Made by a program: the position numbers and the translations under genes. From assembly GCA_021773565.1 (NCBI GenBank), contig JAJFJZ010000008.1:248001-312000 (forward strand): a stretch of DNA of 64,000 bases, read 5' to 3'. Source of the DNA: Gammaproteobacteria bacterium. GTDB taxonomy: Bacteria; Pseudomonadota; Gammaproteobacteria; Pseudomonadales; Azotimanducaceae. Below, in pieces: positions 1 through 9,209 of this stretch. The notes below the pieces were generated by a model that ran no database searches, was not told where the DNA came from, and saw nothing but the letters and a program-made list of their open reading frames with translations. The number at the start of each line of letters is the position of its first letter. Within the stretch, counting starts at the first letter, position 1.

Positions 1-1
1 G

Positions 2-829
2 GCAAGTGCCTGTTTCGTTTCGCAGTCAACGTTAAGTGCAGGCATTCTGGAACTTGAAGCGAAACTTGGAATTACACTCCTGGAAAGAAACAACAGAAGT
101 GTGCGATTGACTCCAGTTGGAGAAGACATCAACGAACGCGGGAAACTGATTCTCGCCGCAAGTGACGATCTGGTGATGGCGGCCAGGGCCGGCAGTGTTC
201 CATTTTCTACCGAAATGAGAATGGGGGTTATACCCACCATTGCCCCCTTTGTGTTACCCCGGATTCTTAAATCGGTTCGCAAGGCGTATCCAGAATTTAA
301 ATTGTATATCCGCGAAAATTTGTCAGATGATCTGCTAACGGGATTACATGCTGGAAAGCTGGATGTCTTGTTGTTGGCGTTGCCTTACCCAGCGAAAGAT
401 GTGACAGTAAAAAGTTTGTTCCATGACAGGCTGGTATTGGCCTATGAAAAGCGTAATAGTATTTCCGAGCTGAATACCTTGCGTTTTCGTGACCTGAAGG
501 GCAAGAACCTGCTACTTCTGGAAGACGGACATTGTTTAAGAGATCATAGCATCGGAGCCTGCAAGGTAAATGCAGACCAGGTAAACCTGCCTTTTCAGGG
601 GACCAGTCTGAACACCATTGTGCAGATGGTTGCCAATGATATAGGTATAAGCATCCTTCCAAAAATGGCGGTAGATGCGAAAATATTGAAGGGCACAACG
701 GTTCAGACCCGCGATTTTGATGAGGTGGGCGTGCAGCGCTCCATCGGCCTGATGTGGCGAAAAAATTCTCCGCGACAGCAGGAGTTTGAAGCGCTGGGTA
801 GTCTGATTTGCAAAACTCTGAATAAGTAA
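2..829 (+). CDS. oxyR: OxyR-type LysR-family regulator (5' truncated)
   Basis: Peroxide-sensing LysR-type transcription factor. The reading frame is open to the left edge, so the first part of the DNA-binding helix-turn-helix is missing; what remains begins with the recognition-helix region (SQSTLSAGI, LLERN) and continues through the whole effector domain. The segment LLEDGHCLRD carries one cysteine (codon 533-535) and GACK a second (560-562). They are nine residues apart, as are the redox-active Cys199/Cys208 pair of E. coli OxyR, which supports OxyR over a generic LysR protein. It converges on a peroxiredoxin gene 46 bp away, a plausible target. No terminator hairpin is seen between the two. 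Confidence 0.88.
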   Translation, partial: ASACFVSQSTLSAGILELEAKLGITLLERNNRSVRLTPVGEDINERGKLILAASDDLVMAARAGSVPFSTEMRMGVIPTIAPFVLPRILKSVRKAYPEFKLYIRENLSDDLLTGLHAGKLDVLLLALPYPAKDVTVKSLFHDRLVLAYEKRNSISELNTLRFRDLKGKNLLLLEDGHCLRDHSIGACKVNADQVNLPFQGTSLNTIVQMVANDIGISILPKMAVDAKILKGTTVQTRDFDEVGVQRSIGLMWRKNSPRQQEFEALGSLICKTLNK

Positions 830-875
830 ATTCGAATTTCACAATGCAATTGATAGACCGCTTTAGTAAGCAATG

Positions 876-1400
876 TTACTGGTTACGTAAATATTCGAGC
901 ATGGTGTCAGCGTCACTGCAGGTAAATGGATCTTCCTCGCAGTTATCTGATAATCCGGGTTCGACAAACATTTTTTCAATTTCACCGTCATTGACCAGCA
1001 TCGAATAACGCCACGAACGATCTCCAAACCCCAGGTTTTCCTTTTTAACAAGCATACCCATCAATCGAGAGAAATCCCCGTTACCGTCGGGTAGCATTTT
1101 GACTTTGCTAATACCCAGTTGTTTCGCCCACTGAAACATGGAAAAGGCATCGTTTACGCTCAGACAAACTATTTCGTCGACGCCTGTATCCAGAATTGCC
1201 TCGTAATTATCTTCGTAGCCGGGCAGGTGGGTACTGCTACAGGTGGGGGTGAATGCGCCGGGTAACGCGAGTAATACAATCTTTTTGCTGGCGAATATTG
1301 CATTGCTACTGATATCCTCCCAACGAAAGGGGTTTTCTCCCCCAACATTTTCATCCCTTACTCTGGTTTTAAAGACGACCTTCGGTACTGCATTTGGCAT
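876..1400 (-). CDS. Prx5-type peroxiredoxin
   Basis: Thiol peroxidase of the peroxiredoxin 5 (AhpC/TSA, redoxin) family that reduces hydrogen peroxide and organic peroxides in the cytoplasm. The active-site motif PGAFTPTCS near residue 50 contains the peroxidatic cysteine. The C-terminal part DNCEEDPFTCSD resembles the region just before the glutaredoxin domain in Prx5-Grx hybrids. At 174 residues, however, the protein has no glutaredoxin domain, so an external reductant is needed. The C-terminal cysteines could serve in resolution, which is an inference. It faces oxyR, giving a likely sensor-target peroxide pair. The ATG at 1400 is the natural start; no signal peptide is seen. Confidence 0.9.
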   Translation of the reverse strand: MPNAVPKVVFKTRVRDENVGGENPFRWEDISSNAIFASKKIVLLALPGAFTPTCSSTHLPGYEDNYEAILDTGVDEIVCLSVNDAFSMFQWAKQLGISKVKMLPDGNGDFSRLMGMLVKKENLGFGDRSWRYSMLVNDGEIEKMFVEPGLSDNCEEDPFTCSDADTMLEYLRNQ

Positions 1401-1623
1401 TTTCTTTTCCCTGATATTGAACGCGCTTTACCCAGGAAGACTGGAACGCGTTATGGTTAAACTATAGCGATTGTAGATATATCGATAAAACGAATTAAAT
1501 AAATCATATTGATCGTAAAAATAGATATATGCAGCAAGATTAGCTCCCCGCTCTTCAATTGCTGTTCTTTCCGGACCAAAAAGCTAGAATAAAAATATAA
1601 CAACACATAATCAGGGGTAGTCC
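1401..1623. promoter_or_regulatory. Divergent promoter region, peroxiredoxin / acyl-CoA synthetase
   Basis: AT-rich stretch of 223 bp between two divergently transcribed genes, so both promoters should lie here. I see no convincing sigma70 pair. An imperfect inverted repeat lies around 1464-1486 (TATAGCGAT and ATCGATA), but it does not match the OxyR consensus well enough to be called a site. Confidence 0.35.
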
Positions 1624-3165
1624 GTGGACAACAATATCGGCCAGGTTCTGGCAAAGCGTGCCTTTTTGTCACCCAATCGTGAGGCCTATGTATCCGGCCA
1701 TTCGGGTTTAAGGCTCACATTTCGTGAACTTAATATGCGCTGTAATAAACTGGCTAATAGTTTTATTAGCGCGGGTGTAAAAAAGGAACAACGCGTTGCC
1801 ATGTTGTTGATGAATGGTGCGGAGTTCATGGAAGCTTACTTTGCGCTGGCAAAAATAGGCGCAGTGGTAGTTCCACTGAACTGGCGATTAGTTGCGGATG
1901 AACTGGAGTTCATTTTGAAAGACAGCGGTGCAACCAGTCTCATATTCGACAATGAATTTGTTGAGACAGTTTCTGAACTACACACACGTACCCAAACTGA
2001 ATCCAAAACCGACATTAATCTCTGGTTGCAGGTTTGTGGGGACGAGGGCACTACACATTTTTCGGATAGCTACCAGGAATTTCGTGAAACCGGTGTTATT
2101 GATGAACCTGACTATGGTGCATCTAACGATGACATGCTTTATATCATGTACACCTCCGGAACCACCGGACTGCCCAAGGGTGTAGTGCACACACATAATA
2201 CTGCCCTTTGGGCAATTTTGAGCATTGCAGCAACTACCTATTATCAGGAGACGGATCGGTTTTTAAATGCTCTGCCAATGTTCCATGTAGGTGCGCTGAC
2301 ACCCTTGACGGTTAACGTTTATCGGGGCGCTACCTCAGTGGTGATGCGAAACTTTGAACCGGTGTTGGCATGGCAATTGTTGCAGAAAGAGAACATAAGC
2401 ACCGGGATAATGGTGCCCGCAATGCTGAGTTTCATGCTTCAGGTGGATAATTTTCAGCGCTTTGACTACTCAAAGTTACGCTGGATTATGACGGGTGCTG
2501 CACCTGTTCCAGCGTCATTAACCCTCAAATATACAGAGCTGGGAATCGGCATATTGCAGGTATACGGGCTAACCGAAACCTGCGGTCCGGCCTGCCTGAT
2601 GGATTCTGAGAACGCGGTTGCCAAACCTGCGTCTACTGGCAAAGCGTTTTTTCACACTGATATTCGAGTTGTCAATGAAGCGGGTGAAGACTGCGGTCCT
2701 GATGAGGCCGGCGAAGTATTGGTGCGTGGAGCACATATTATGCGCGAGTACTGGAACCGCCCGGAAGCAACGGCTGAAACTATCAGGGATGGGTGGCTCT
2801 ATACGGGTGACATTGCGTTGATGGATGAAGATGGCTTTGTTTCTATACAGGATCGCATTAAGGATATGATCATTTCCGGAGGGGAAAATGTCTACCCGGC
2901 TGAACTCGAAGCAGTATTGTTAGGTCATCCGGATATATCGGATGCTGCTGTTATAGGGCAGCAGAATGAACGTTGGGGTGAATCACCATTCGCTATTCTG
3001 GTGCGCACGAATGAGAGTGTTAGTGAAGCTGATGTGATGGAATATTGTCAGGGCAAGCTGGCGCGCTTTAAACAACCCCAGGGCGTAACGTTTGTCGACC
3101 AGATTCCGAGAAACCCCTCCGGAAAAATTCTGAAGCGGGTGTTGAGAGAGCAATTTCCCGGTTAA
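1624..3165 (+). CDS. Acyl-CoA synthetase (AMP-forming), class I adenylate-forming enzyme
   Basis: Activates a carboxylic acid, probably a fatty or aromatic acid, to its CoA thioester via an acyl-AMP intermediate. The phosphate-binding loop YTSGTTGLPKG lies near residue 180, YGLTE near 320, the YTGD segment near 400 and the catalytic lysine motif NPSGKILKR at the C-terminus. The length of 513 residues is normal for long-chain acyl-CoA ligase relatives. The start is GTG at 1624, preceded by a purine-rich AGGGG element ending about 7 bases upstream. The stop codon directly abuts that of the convergent helicase gene with no intervening base. Substrate cannot be read from sequence. Confidence 0.85.
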   Translation: MDNNIGQVLAKRAFLSPNREAYVSGHSGLRLTFRELNMRCNKLANSFISAGVKKEQRVAMLLMNGAEFMEAYFALAKIGAVVVPLNWRLVADELEFILKDSGATSLIFDNEFVETVSELHTRTQTESKTDINLWLQVCGDEGTTHFSDSYQEFRETGVIDEPDYGASNDDMLYIMYTSGTTGLPKGVVHTHNTALWAILSIAATTYYQETDRFLNALPMFHVGALTPLTVNVYRGATSVVMRNFEPVLAWQLLQKENISTGIMVPAMLSFMLQVDNFQRFDYSKLRWIMTGAAPVPASLTLKYTELGIGILQVYGLTETCGPACLMDSENAVAKPASTGKAFFHTDIRVVNEAGEDCGPDEAGEVLVRGAHIMREYWNRPEATAETIRDGWLYTGDIALMDEDGFVSIQDRIKDMIISGGENVYPAELEAVLLGHPDISDAAVIGQQNERWGESPFAILVRTNESVSEADVMEYCQGKLARFKQPQGVTFVDQIPRNPSGKILKRVLREQFPG

Positions 3166-5013
3166 CTAACCCGCGTCAGATTCTTTTCTGGCGGGTTTAC
3201 GCGCTTTGCTGTCGCTGCTCGACGTCTTTCTCACGGGCTTGTTTTTCTTCTGGGGATCGGTGCTGGATATCTGGAGTTTTTGCCCGCACACCCAGGCCTT
3301 TTTCAGATCCTTGAAGATTTCCCGCGGCATACCAGCAGGAAGGTCAACAAAACTGTGTGCTGAATGGATATCTATCTGGCCGATGTGTTCGGCATCCAGC
3401 CCCGCTTCATTGGCGATGCATCCCACTATATTGCCAGGTTTTACATTGTGATCATGCCCCACCTCTATGCGGTAACGCTGCATTCCTTGCGGCGGTGCAA
3501 AGCGCACTCTACGCTCTTTGCTGTCTGTGGATTTACTTACCCGCTTTCCGCTTCCCAGATCAGTTTCAGCGATCCTTCGAGCCCGTCTGGGCACCTCGTG
3601 GGTATTTTTACGCGAATCTTTGCCACTGCCTTTTGCATCTCTTTTTTGCCTGTCTTCTCTGGGTTTTTTTCGCTCAGGCGACAATAACAGGGGCTTGTCA
3701 TCGATGGCCATCTTCGCCAGCGCCGCAGCTATCTCGATTGCTGGAACGTCGTTTTCTGTTTGATACTGGGTTAACAAGCCCTGCATGAACTCCAGTTCAC
3801 CTGCTGAGCGTGTATCGCTAATGCGTTGTTTAAAGTCGGAAATGCGTTTGTTATTAATGATATCGGTGGAAGGCAGTTCCAGGCGGGCGATTTTTTGTCG
3901 GGTGGCTTTTTCTATCGCGTTGAGCAGTTTTCGCTCGCGGGGCGCAACAAACAGTATTGCATCTCCCGTGCGTCCTGCCCGTCCAGTACGGCCTATGCGA
4001 TGAATATATGCTTCAGTGTCGTAGGGTATATCGTAGTTAATTACGTGACTAATGCGATCTACATCCAGGCCACGTGCAGCAACATCTGTGGCAACCAGTA
4101 TATCCAGTGAGCCCTTTTTAAGGCGTTCTATCATTTTTTCACGGTGTTTCTGTTGCATGTCGCCGTTCAGGGCAGCGGCAGAAAATCCTCGCGCTTCCAG
4201 ACGTTCAGCCAGTTCGACCGTTGCCATTTTGGTGCGCACGAACATGAGGATTGCATCAAAAGGCTCGACTTCAAGAATACGGGTAAGGGCATCCAGCTTG
4301 TGTACACCCCCCACCAGCCAGTATCTCTGGCGTATGGTGTCGGCCGTAGCAGTTTTTGACTTGATCGCGATTTCCTGGGGCTCAACCAGGTAACGTCGGG
4401 TAATTTTGCGAATCTCTTTGGGCATGGTGGCGGAAAAAAGTGCCATTTGGCGGGCATCTGGAATTTGCTCCAGTATCCATTCCACGTCATCGATAAAACC
4501 CATGCGCAACATCTCATCAGCTTCATCCAGGACGAGGGCTTGCAGATTGTCCAACTTGAGGGTGCCCCGACGCAGGTGGTCCATAATTCGGCCTGGGGTA
4601 CCTACTACCACGTGCACACCGCGCCTGAGTTGCTTTAGCTGAATGCCATAATCCTGACCGCCATAAATGGGCAGCACGTGGAAACCCTTAAGGTGCGAGG
4701 CATAACGATGAAACGCCTCTGCGACCTGTATGGCCAATTCCCGGGTAGGCGCAAGCACCATCACCTGGACATTTTTATTTTTTAGTTCAAGGCGGGCAAG
4801 CAAAGGCAGTGCGAAGGCGGCCGTTTTACCTGTTCCGGTTGGCGCATGACCCAATAAATCCAGCCCCTTCAAGAGATGAGGAATGGTTTGTGCCTGGATA
4901 GGCGAAGGCGTTTCGTAACCTACATCATCCAGGGCCGCCAACAGGTTTTTAGGCAACCCGAGGTCTTTAAAAGAGATTACAGCTGGTTTGTTGTCGGACG
5001 TTGATTCAGGCAT
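3166..5013 (-). CDS. deaD: DEAD-box ATP-dependent RNA helicase (DeaD/CsdA-like)
   Basis: RNA unwinding enzyme, likely involved in ribosome assembly and cold-stress RNA remodelling. The helicase motifs are present in order: Q-motif region near residue 38, motif I PTGTGKT, motif II DEAD, motif III SAT and motif VI HRIGRTGRAG. A basic, charged linker (about residues 440-500) leads to a DbpA-type RNA-binding domain (RYRIEVGHDHNVKPGNIVG). A lysine/arginine-rich tail follows. This architecture and the 615-residue length match CsdA/DeaD rather than RhlE or SrmB. The start is ATG at 5013. Confidence 0.9.
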   Translation of the reverse strand: MPESTSDNKPAVISFKDLGLPKNLLAALDDVGYETPSPIQAQTIPHLLKGLDLLGHAPTGTGKTAAFALPLLARLELKNKNVQVMVLAPTRELAIQVAEAFHRYASHLKGFHVLPIYGGQDYGIQLKQLRRGVHVVVGTPGRIMDHLRRGTLKLDNLQALVLDEADEMLRMGFIDDVEWILEQIPDARQMALFSATMPKEIRKITRRYLVEPQEIAIKSKTATADTIRQRYWLVGGVHKLDALTRILEVEPFDAILMFVRTKMATVELAERLEARGFSAAALNGDMQQKHREKMIERLKKGSLDILVATDVAARGLDVDRISHVINYDIPYDTEAYIHRIGRTGRAGRTGDAILFVAPRERKLLNAIEKATRQKIARLELPSTDIINNKRISDFKQRISDTRSAGELEFMQGLLTQYQTENDVPAIEIAAALAKMAIDDKPLLLSPERKKPREDRQKRDAKGSGKDSRKNTHEVPRRARRIAETDLGSGKRVSKSTDSKERRVRFAPPQGMQRYRIEVGHDHNVKPGNIVGCIANEAGLDAEHIGQIDIHSAHSFVDLPAGMPREIFKDLKKAWVCGQKLQISSTDPQKKNKPVRKTSSSDSKARKPARKESDAG

Positions 5014-5071
5014 TGTGTTTCCGGTGTTGTGCCTATCAAAATACAGGGATGGGCGTTAGCGGGCGGCGGAG

Positions 5072-5077
5072 TATAAT
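5072..5077 (+). promoter_or_regulatory. Possible -10 element upstream of yaiI
   Basis: A TATAAT hexamer sits about 40 bp before the yaiI start, in the short divergent region with the helicase gene. No good -35 box is found at the right spacing, so this is only a candidate. Confidence 0.3.
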
Positions 5078-5116
5078 GGTCCCGCAGATGATTACAATAG
5101 CAGGTTTTTGGCGGGT

Positions 5117-5581
5117 ATGAGTTCAGGACAAATTTGGGTGGATGCAGATGCCTGTCCCAACGTAATAAAAGAAATACTATTCAGGGCAGCTGATCGTGAA
5201 AAAGTTCCGGTTACACTGGTTGCGAACCAGCATATACAGGTGCCTCGATCTCCCTTTATAAACACTGTTCAAGTGCCCGCCGGCTTTGATGTGGCAGATA
5301 ATCACATCGTCCAGCTTGCCGAGGCTGGCGACATGGTTATTACTGCAGATATTCCGCTGGCTGCTGAAGTCGTTGAGAATGGTTGTCTCGCACTTAACCC
5401 AAGGGGTGAATTGTATACTACGGAAACTATTCGCCAGCGCTTGAATATGCGGGATTTTATGGACACTATGCGAAGTAGTGGCGTTAACACGGGAGGTCCG
5501 CCATCGCTAAATCTTGGGGATAGACAGGCCTTTGCAAACCAGCTTGATCGCTTTCTGGCGCGAAGAGCCCGTGCCCTGTGA
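5117..5581 (+). CDS. yaiI: YaiI/YqxD family (DUF188) protein
   Basis: Conserved protein of about 154 residues, probably a PIN-like nuclease-fold domain; its function is not firmly established. The family signature is clear: WVDADACPN at the N-terminus, the HIQVPRS segment, VADNHIV, the internal TADIPLA and the C-terminal NTGGPPSL motif. An in-frame TTG at 5108 could add three residues, but the ATG at 5117 puts the conserved core at the usual place and is preferred. It precedes an isomerase-like gene by 34 bp and may share its transcript. Confidence 0.88.
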   Translation: MSSGQIWVDADACPNVIKEILFRAADREKVPVTLVANQHIQVPRSPFINTVQVPAGFDVADNHIVQLAEAGDMVITADIPLAAEVVENGCLALNPRGELYTTETIRQRLNMRDFMDTMRSSGVNTGGPPSLNLGDRQAFANQLDRFLARRARAL

Positions 5582-5615
5582 ATAGTATCCGGAAAATTGT
5601 AAATATGGAGTACTG

Positions 5616-6218
5616 ATGAAGCTTGAATTTCATTTTGATTTTGGCAGCCCCAATGCCTACCTGAGTCACCTTGTGTTACCGTCAATCGAAGCTCGAACCG
5701 GAATTGTGTTTGAGCGGGTTCCCGTGCTGTTGGGTGGGGTGTTCAAGGCTACCAATAACGTTTCACCGGGCGTTTCCCTACAGGGTATAAAAAATAAACC
5801 CGAGTATACGGCGCTGGAAACCCAAAGATTTTTACAGCAGCACGCTATAACTGATTACAACTTTAACCCTTTTTTTCCGGTTAACACTTTACAAATAATG
5901 CGTGGAGCGACTTATGCGAAACAAACGGATTTCTTTGATCAGTATGTAGAGGAAGTCTATAAGCATATGTGGAGCAATCCAAAAAAAATGGACGATCCGG
6001 AAATTATATCCAGCGCTTTTAATGAATCCGGGTTGCCAGGATCTGAGATTATCGCTGCCATGCAAGATCCTTCGGTAAAGCAAGCACTTATCCAGAATAC
6101 AGAACGATCCATTAATATGGGAACCTTCGGCTCTCCCACCTTTTATGTAAACGAAGATATCTATTTTGGTAAGGACAAGCTTCGGGATGTGGAAGAAGCT
6201 GTTCTCAGTGCCAGATAA
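5616..6218 (+). CDS. 2-hydroxychromene-2-carboxylate isomerase / DsbA-fold (kappa GST-like) protein
   Basis: Thioredoxin-fold protein of the HCCA isomerase and kappa-class glutathione transferase family. It opens with the characteristic FHFDFGSPNAYL, in which the serine after DFG takes the place of the DsbA CxxC active site, so a glutathione-dependent isomerase or transferase role is more likely than disulfide exchange. The C-terminal GTFGSPTFYVN contains the cis-proline loop of the fold, and FGKDKL is typical of the family. The length of 200 residues is normal. The ATG at 5616 is preceded by TATGGAG. HCCA isomerase belongs to naphthalene degradation, but no other pathway genes are nearby, so the substrate is open. 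Confidence 0.85.
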   Translation: MKLEFHFDFGSPNAYLSHLVLPSIEARTGIVFERVPVLLGGVFKATNNVSPGVSLQGIKNKPEYTALETQRFLQQHAITDYNFNPFFPVNTLQIMRGATYAKQTDFFDQYVEEVYKHMWSNPKKMDDPEIISSAFNESGLPGSEIIAAMQDPSVKQALIQNTERSINMGTFGSPTFYVNEDIYFGKDKLRDVEEAVLSAR

Positions 6219-6333
6219 CACGCCTGTTTTAGCACCTACGCCAAAACACCCGGCGTAGTCACATAATGCCTGCGGTTTAGTTTGATAGCGCTTGCTACTA
6301 ACTGATAGGCTCACTCAACAAACAGAATAATAA

Positions 6334-7959
6334 ATGGGGAAGCCTGTGTCAGACAAACCGAGTTCTGGCCACACATCTGGCGGTGAGCCGGAAGTTGGTG
6401 GTCGGTATGCCAAGTATGTGTTGTTCATTCTGGTTATTGTGTATGTGTTCAATTTTATTGATCGCCAGATATTGTCAATTCTGGCGGAAGAAATTAAAGC
6501 CGACATTGGAGTTACTGATGCCCAGATCGGCTTTTTGTATGGAACTGCGTTTGCTGTTTTTTATGCCATATTTGGTATCCCTCTGGGGCGTTTGGCTGAT
6601 GTTTGGGTAAGAAAAAGCCTGATAGCGGGTGGCCTGGTTTTCTGGAGCCTTATGACTGCGCTGTCGGGTACAGCACAGAGCTTCGGGTCGCTAGCCGTAT
6701 TTCGATTTGGTGTGGGTATAGGTGAGGCGAGCGCAACACCAGCTGCATTTTCCCTGTTGTCGGACTACTTTTCTCCCAAAGTGCGGGCAACGGCTTTGGC
6801 AGTCTATTCCAGCGGAATATATATCGGCGCGGGCATTGGTACCTTTCTGGGTGGCATGGTTGTAGATAACTGGAATTTGGCCTACCCCGATATTTCCAGT
6901 GCACCGCTTGGCCTAAAGGCGTGGCAAGTGGCGTTTCTGGTAGTGGGAATTCCAGGTATATTGATGGCATTTCTGGTGCGCTCACTCAAGGAACCCAGGC
7001 GTGGCCAAAGTGAAGGCCTGAGCTCCACTCCACACCAGCACCCCTTTAAAGCGACCTTTGATGAATTGATAGCGGTGATGCCACCGCTAACACTGTATAA
7101 CCTGCTTCGCGTGGGTGGCGTAAAAGTGCTGCTGCTCAACATCCTGGTTCTTGTTGCGGTTTCAGGATTGGCGTGGGCGCTAATAGAAGCCACTGGAAAC
7201 ATTGCGCAATGGGCAGCGCTTGGGGTAGGTGTTTATGCAGCTGTATCCTGGGTTCAGAACATCCGTATTCGTGATCCAGCTACTTATGCCATGATTTTCA
7301 GGTGTAAATCCATGATATGTATGTGTTGGGGTATGCCCTGTATTGCATTCATCACCTACAGTATTGGATTTTGGGGTGCGCCTTTTATGCTTCGTGTGCA
7401 TAATTTAAGTGCGTCAGACGTAGGCTTGTACCTGGGCCTGGGTGCTGCACTGGGTGGTTGGATTGGGGTAACAGCCGGGGGTGTTATTTCTGATTTATTA
7501 AGAAGGACTACGATCAACGGACGGCTTTATGTGATGATAGCTGTTCCTATTTTATCAACGCCTTTTGTATACGTGTTTCTGACCACTGAATCTATCAATA
7601 CTGCCTACTTTTGCTTTTTCATGTTCAGCATTTTTTCGCCTATGTGGACCGGTGCCGGTGCGACGACAGTTAACGATTTGCTTATGCCGCGAATGCGAGC
7701 AATTGCGTCTGCATTTTACATTATGATGATTACCTTTATTGGTTTAGCGCTGGGGCCCTATTTGATAGGTTTTGTAAGTGACAGTATAACGAGTTCCGGT
7801 GTCGAATCCGGTGAGGCCTTGCGGCAGGCCATGATATTTGCATTATGGATGTTTGTTATCGCCAGCGTATTTATATTGGCAGCCTTTCGTTATTTGGGCC
7901 AGGATGAAGCGACACGTCTGGAACGTGCAAAGGCTGCAGGCGAGAGCGATCTTGACTAG
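6334..7959 (+). CDS. MFS transporter (spinster-like)
   Basis: Inner-membrane secondary transporter of the major facilitator superfamily with about 12 predicted helices. Features include the helix-1 segment FNFIDRQILSILAEEIK, the MFS loop GRLADVWVRK after helix 2 and GVGIGEA in helix 4; these resemble spinster-type MFS proteins of proteobacteria. At 541 residues it is longer than usual (about 430), with extra hydrophobic sequence in the middle (about residues 225-310). An in-frame GTG at 6346 has a better-spaced GGGGA upstream and may be the true start. The last 8 bases overlap the next gene, a PI-PLC-like lipoprotein, so the two are probably co-translated. Substrate unknown. Confidence 0.82.
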   Translation: MGKPVSDKPSSGHTSGGEPEVGGRYAKYVLFILVIVYVFNFIDRQILSILAEEIKADIGVTDAQIGFLYGTAFAVFYAIFGIPLGRLADVWVRKSLIAGGLVFWSLMTALSGTAQSFGSLAVFRFGVGIGEASATPAAFSLLSDYFSPKVRATALAVYSSGIYIGAGIGTFLGGMVVDNWNLAYPDISSAPLGLKAWQVAFLVVGIPGILMAFLVRSLKEPRRGQSEGLSSTPHQHPFKATFDELIAVMPPLTLYNLLRVGGVKVLLLNILVLVAVSGLAWALIEATGNIAQWAALGVGVYAAVSWVQNIRIRDPATYAMIFRCKSMICMCWGMPCIAFITYSIGFWGAPFMLRVHNLSASDVGLYLGLGAALGGWIGVTAGGVISDLLRRTTINGRLYVMIAVPILSTPFVYVFLTTESINTAYFCFFMFSIFSPMWTGAGATTVNDLLMPRMRAIASAFYIMMITFIGLALGPYLIGFVSDSITSSGVESGEALRQAMIFALWMFVIASVFILAAFRYLGQDEATRLERAKAAGESDLD

Positions 7960-9097
7960 AAGTTTTATAGTCTTACTCATCATCCTGGCGGGTTGTTCTT
8001 CAGAACTGGGCGTGGATGAACTCAGGTTTAACGAGATTCAGGTGCTTGGAAGTCATAACAGCTACAAGTTAGCGATGGATGCAGAACTACTGGCTACTCT
8101 GCAAAAAAGTAACCCTGCGCTTGCAGATAGCCTGGATTACTCTCACCCACCACTCGAGCAGCAGCTGGATATGGGCGTGCGGGCACTTGAGCTGGATATC
8201 TATTACGATCCTCAGGGGGGAATGTATGCTAAACCGCTAGGCTTAAGCCTGGTTGCAACAGCCACTGAGTATGACGTTCAGGGAAAGATGCTGCAGCCCG
8301 GATTTAAGGTATTGCATGCCCAGGATATTGATTTTAGAAGTACTTGCCTCACTTTTACAGATTGTTTGTACGCGCTCAAAAACTGGTCGGAAGGACATCC
8401 GGGACATATACCCATAATGGTGAGTATTAATGCGAAAGATGATGTTATCGACCAACCGGGTTTTGTGATTCCACTTAAATTTGATGGTGCTGCGTGGGAT
8501 GCGCTTGATGCCGTATTGCGCGACACTCTGGGGGATAAACTTATTCTACCTGCCGAGATAAGGGGAGAAGCGGAAACGGTTAACGAGGCAATTACAGATG
8601 AGGGCTGGCCAGAATTAGCGTCTCTAATGAACCGCTTTTTGTTTGTGCTGGATGAATCCGTAGAAAAGAACACCGTTTATCTTCAAGATCGTGAAAATAC
8701 AGTTTTGTTTCCTAATATGCCAGAGGGCGACCCTAATTCTGCGGTGCGCATTATAAACCGTCCTATAGAAGATATGGATCTCATCAAGAAACTTGTAAAA
8801 CAGGGTTATCTGGTACGTACCAGAGCGGATGCTGATACCCGTGAAGCACGTAGTGGTGACACACGAAGGAGGGATGCAGCGGTGTCGAGTGGTGCCCATT
8901 TTATCAGTACGGACTATTATCGGGAGGATGTACGATTTGAATCCGGTTACAGTGTTGATGCGCCAAAAAATGCTTACTCTGCTGAAGGCAAAACCGGGAT
9001 CGTGGATCAGTCCTTTCGGTGTAATTCCGTATCGGCCGGTTCCCGATGCGACCGGATTGTGTTGTTGGATCGAGCTCGACCAAAGAATTCTGCCTAG
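7952..9097 (+). CDS. PI-PLC-like (Ca-dependent phosphoinositide phospholipase C family) lipoprotein
   Basis: Probable secreted lipoprotein with a TIM-barrel phospholipase C-like domain. The core motifs are LGSHNSYK, LEQQLDMGVRALELDI and LHAQDID, which contain the conserved histidines and acidic residues of the PI-PLC1-like family. A start at TTG 7952, overlapping the end of the MFS gene, gives a short signal sequence (FIVLLIILAGCSS) with the lipobox LAGC, so the mature protein would be lipid-anchored. A longer frame from 7838 would place this signal internally and is not favoured. The substrate may be a glycerophospholipid or inositol lipid. It is likely co-transcribed with the overlapping transporter. 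Confidence 0.75.
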   Translation: MTRSFIVLLIILAGCSSELGVDELRFNEIQVLGSHNSYKLAMDAELLATLQKSNPALADSLDYSHPPLEQQLDMGVRALELDIYYDPQGGMYAKPLGLSLVATATEYDVQGKMLQPGFKVLHAQDIDFRSTCLTFTDCLYALKNWSEGHPGHIPIMVSINAKDDVIDQPGFVIPLKFDGAAWDALDAVLRDTLGDKLILPAEIRGEAETVNEAITDEGWPELASLMNRFLFVLDESVEKNTVYLQDRENTVLFPNMPEGDPNSAVRIINRPIEDMDLIKKLVKQGYLVRTRADADTREARSGDTRRRDAAVSSGAHFISTDYYREDVRFESGYSVDAPKNAYSAEGKTGIVDQSFRCNSVSAGSRCDRIVLLDRARPKNSA

Positions 9098-9209
9098 TTA
9101 CTTTTATAAGGGCCAGGAGATTATGTGTCTCTTCTTAAAGAAACTCCGTGATCCCAACCATACTGAGCGGTAGAGTTCTTATGCAGCGTATATCCGGTAG
9201 AATCTGGAT

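Noticed and set aside
297-842. 181-codon frame antisense to oxyR
   Set aside because: Composition unlike a real protein and the opposite strand codes clearly for OxyR.
1464-1486. Possible OxyR binding site upstream of the peroxiredoxin
   Set aside because: Half-sites are imperfect and the spacing does not fit the known consensus.
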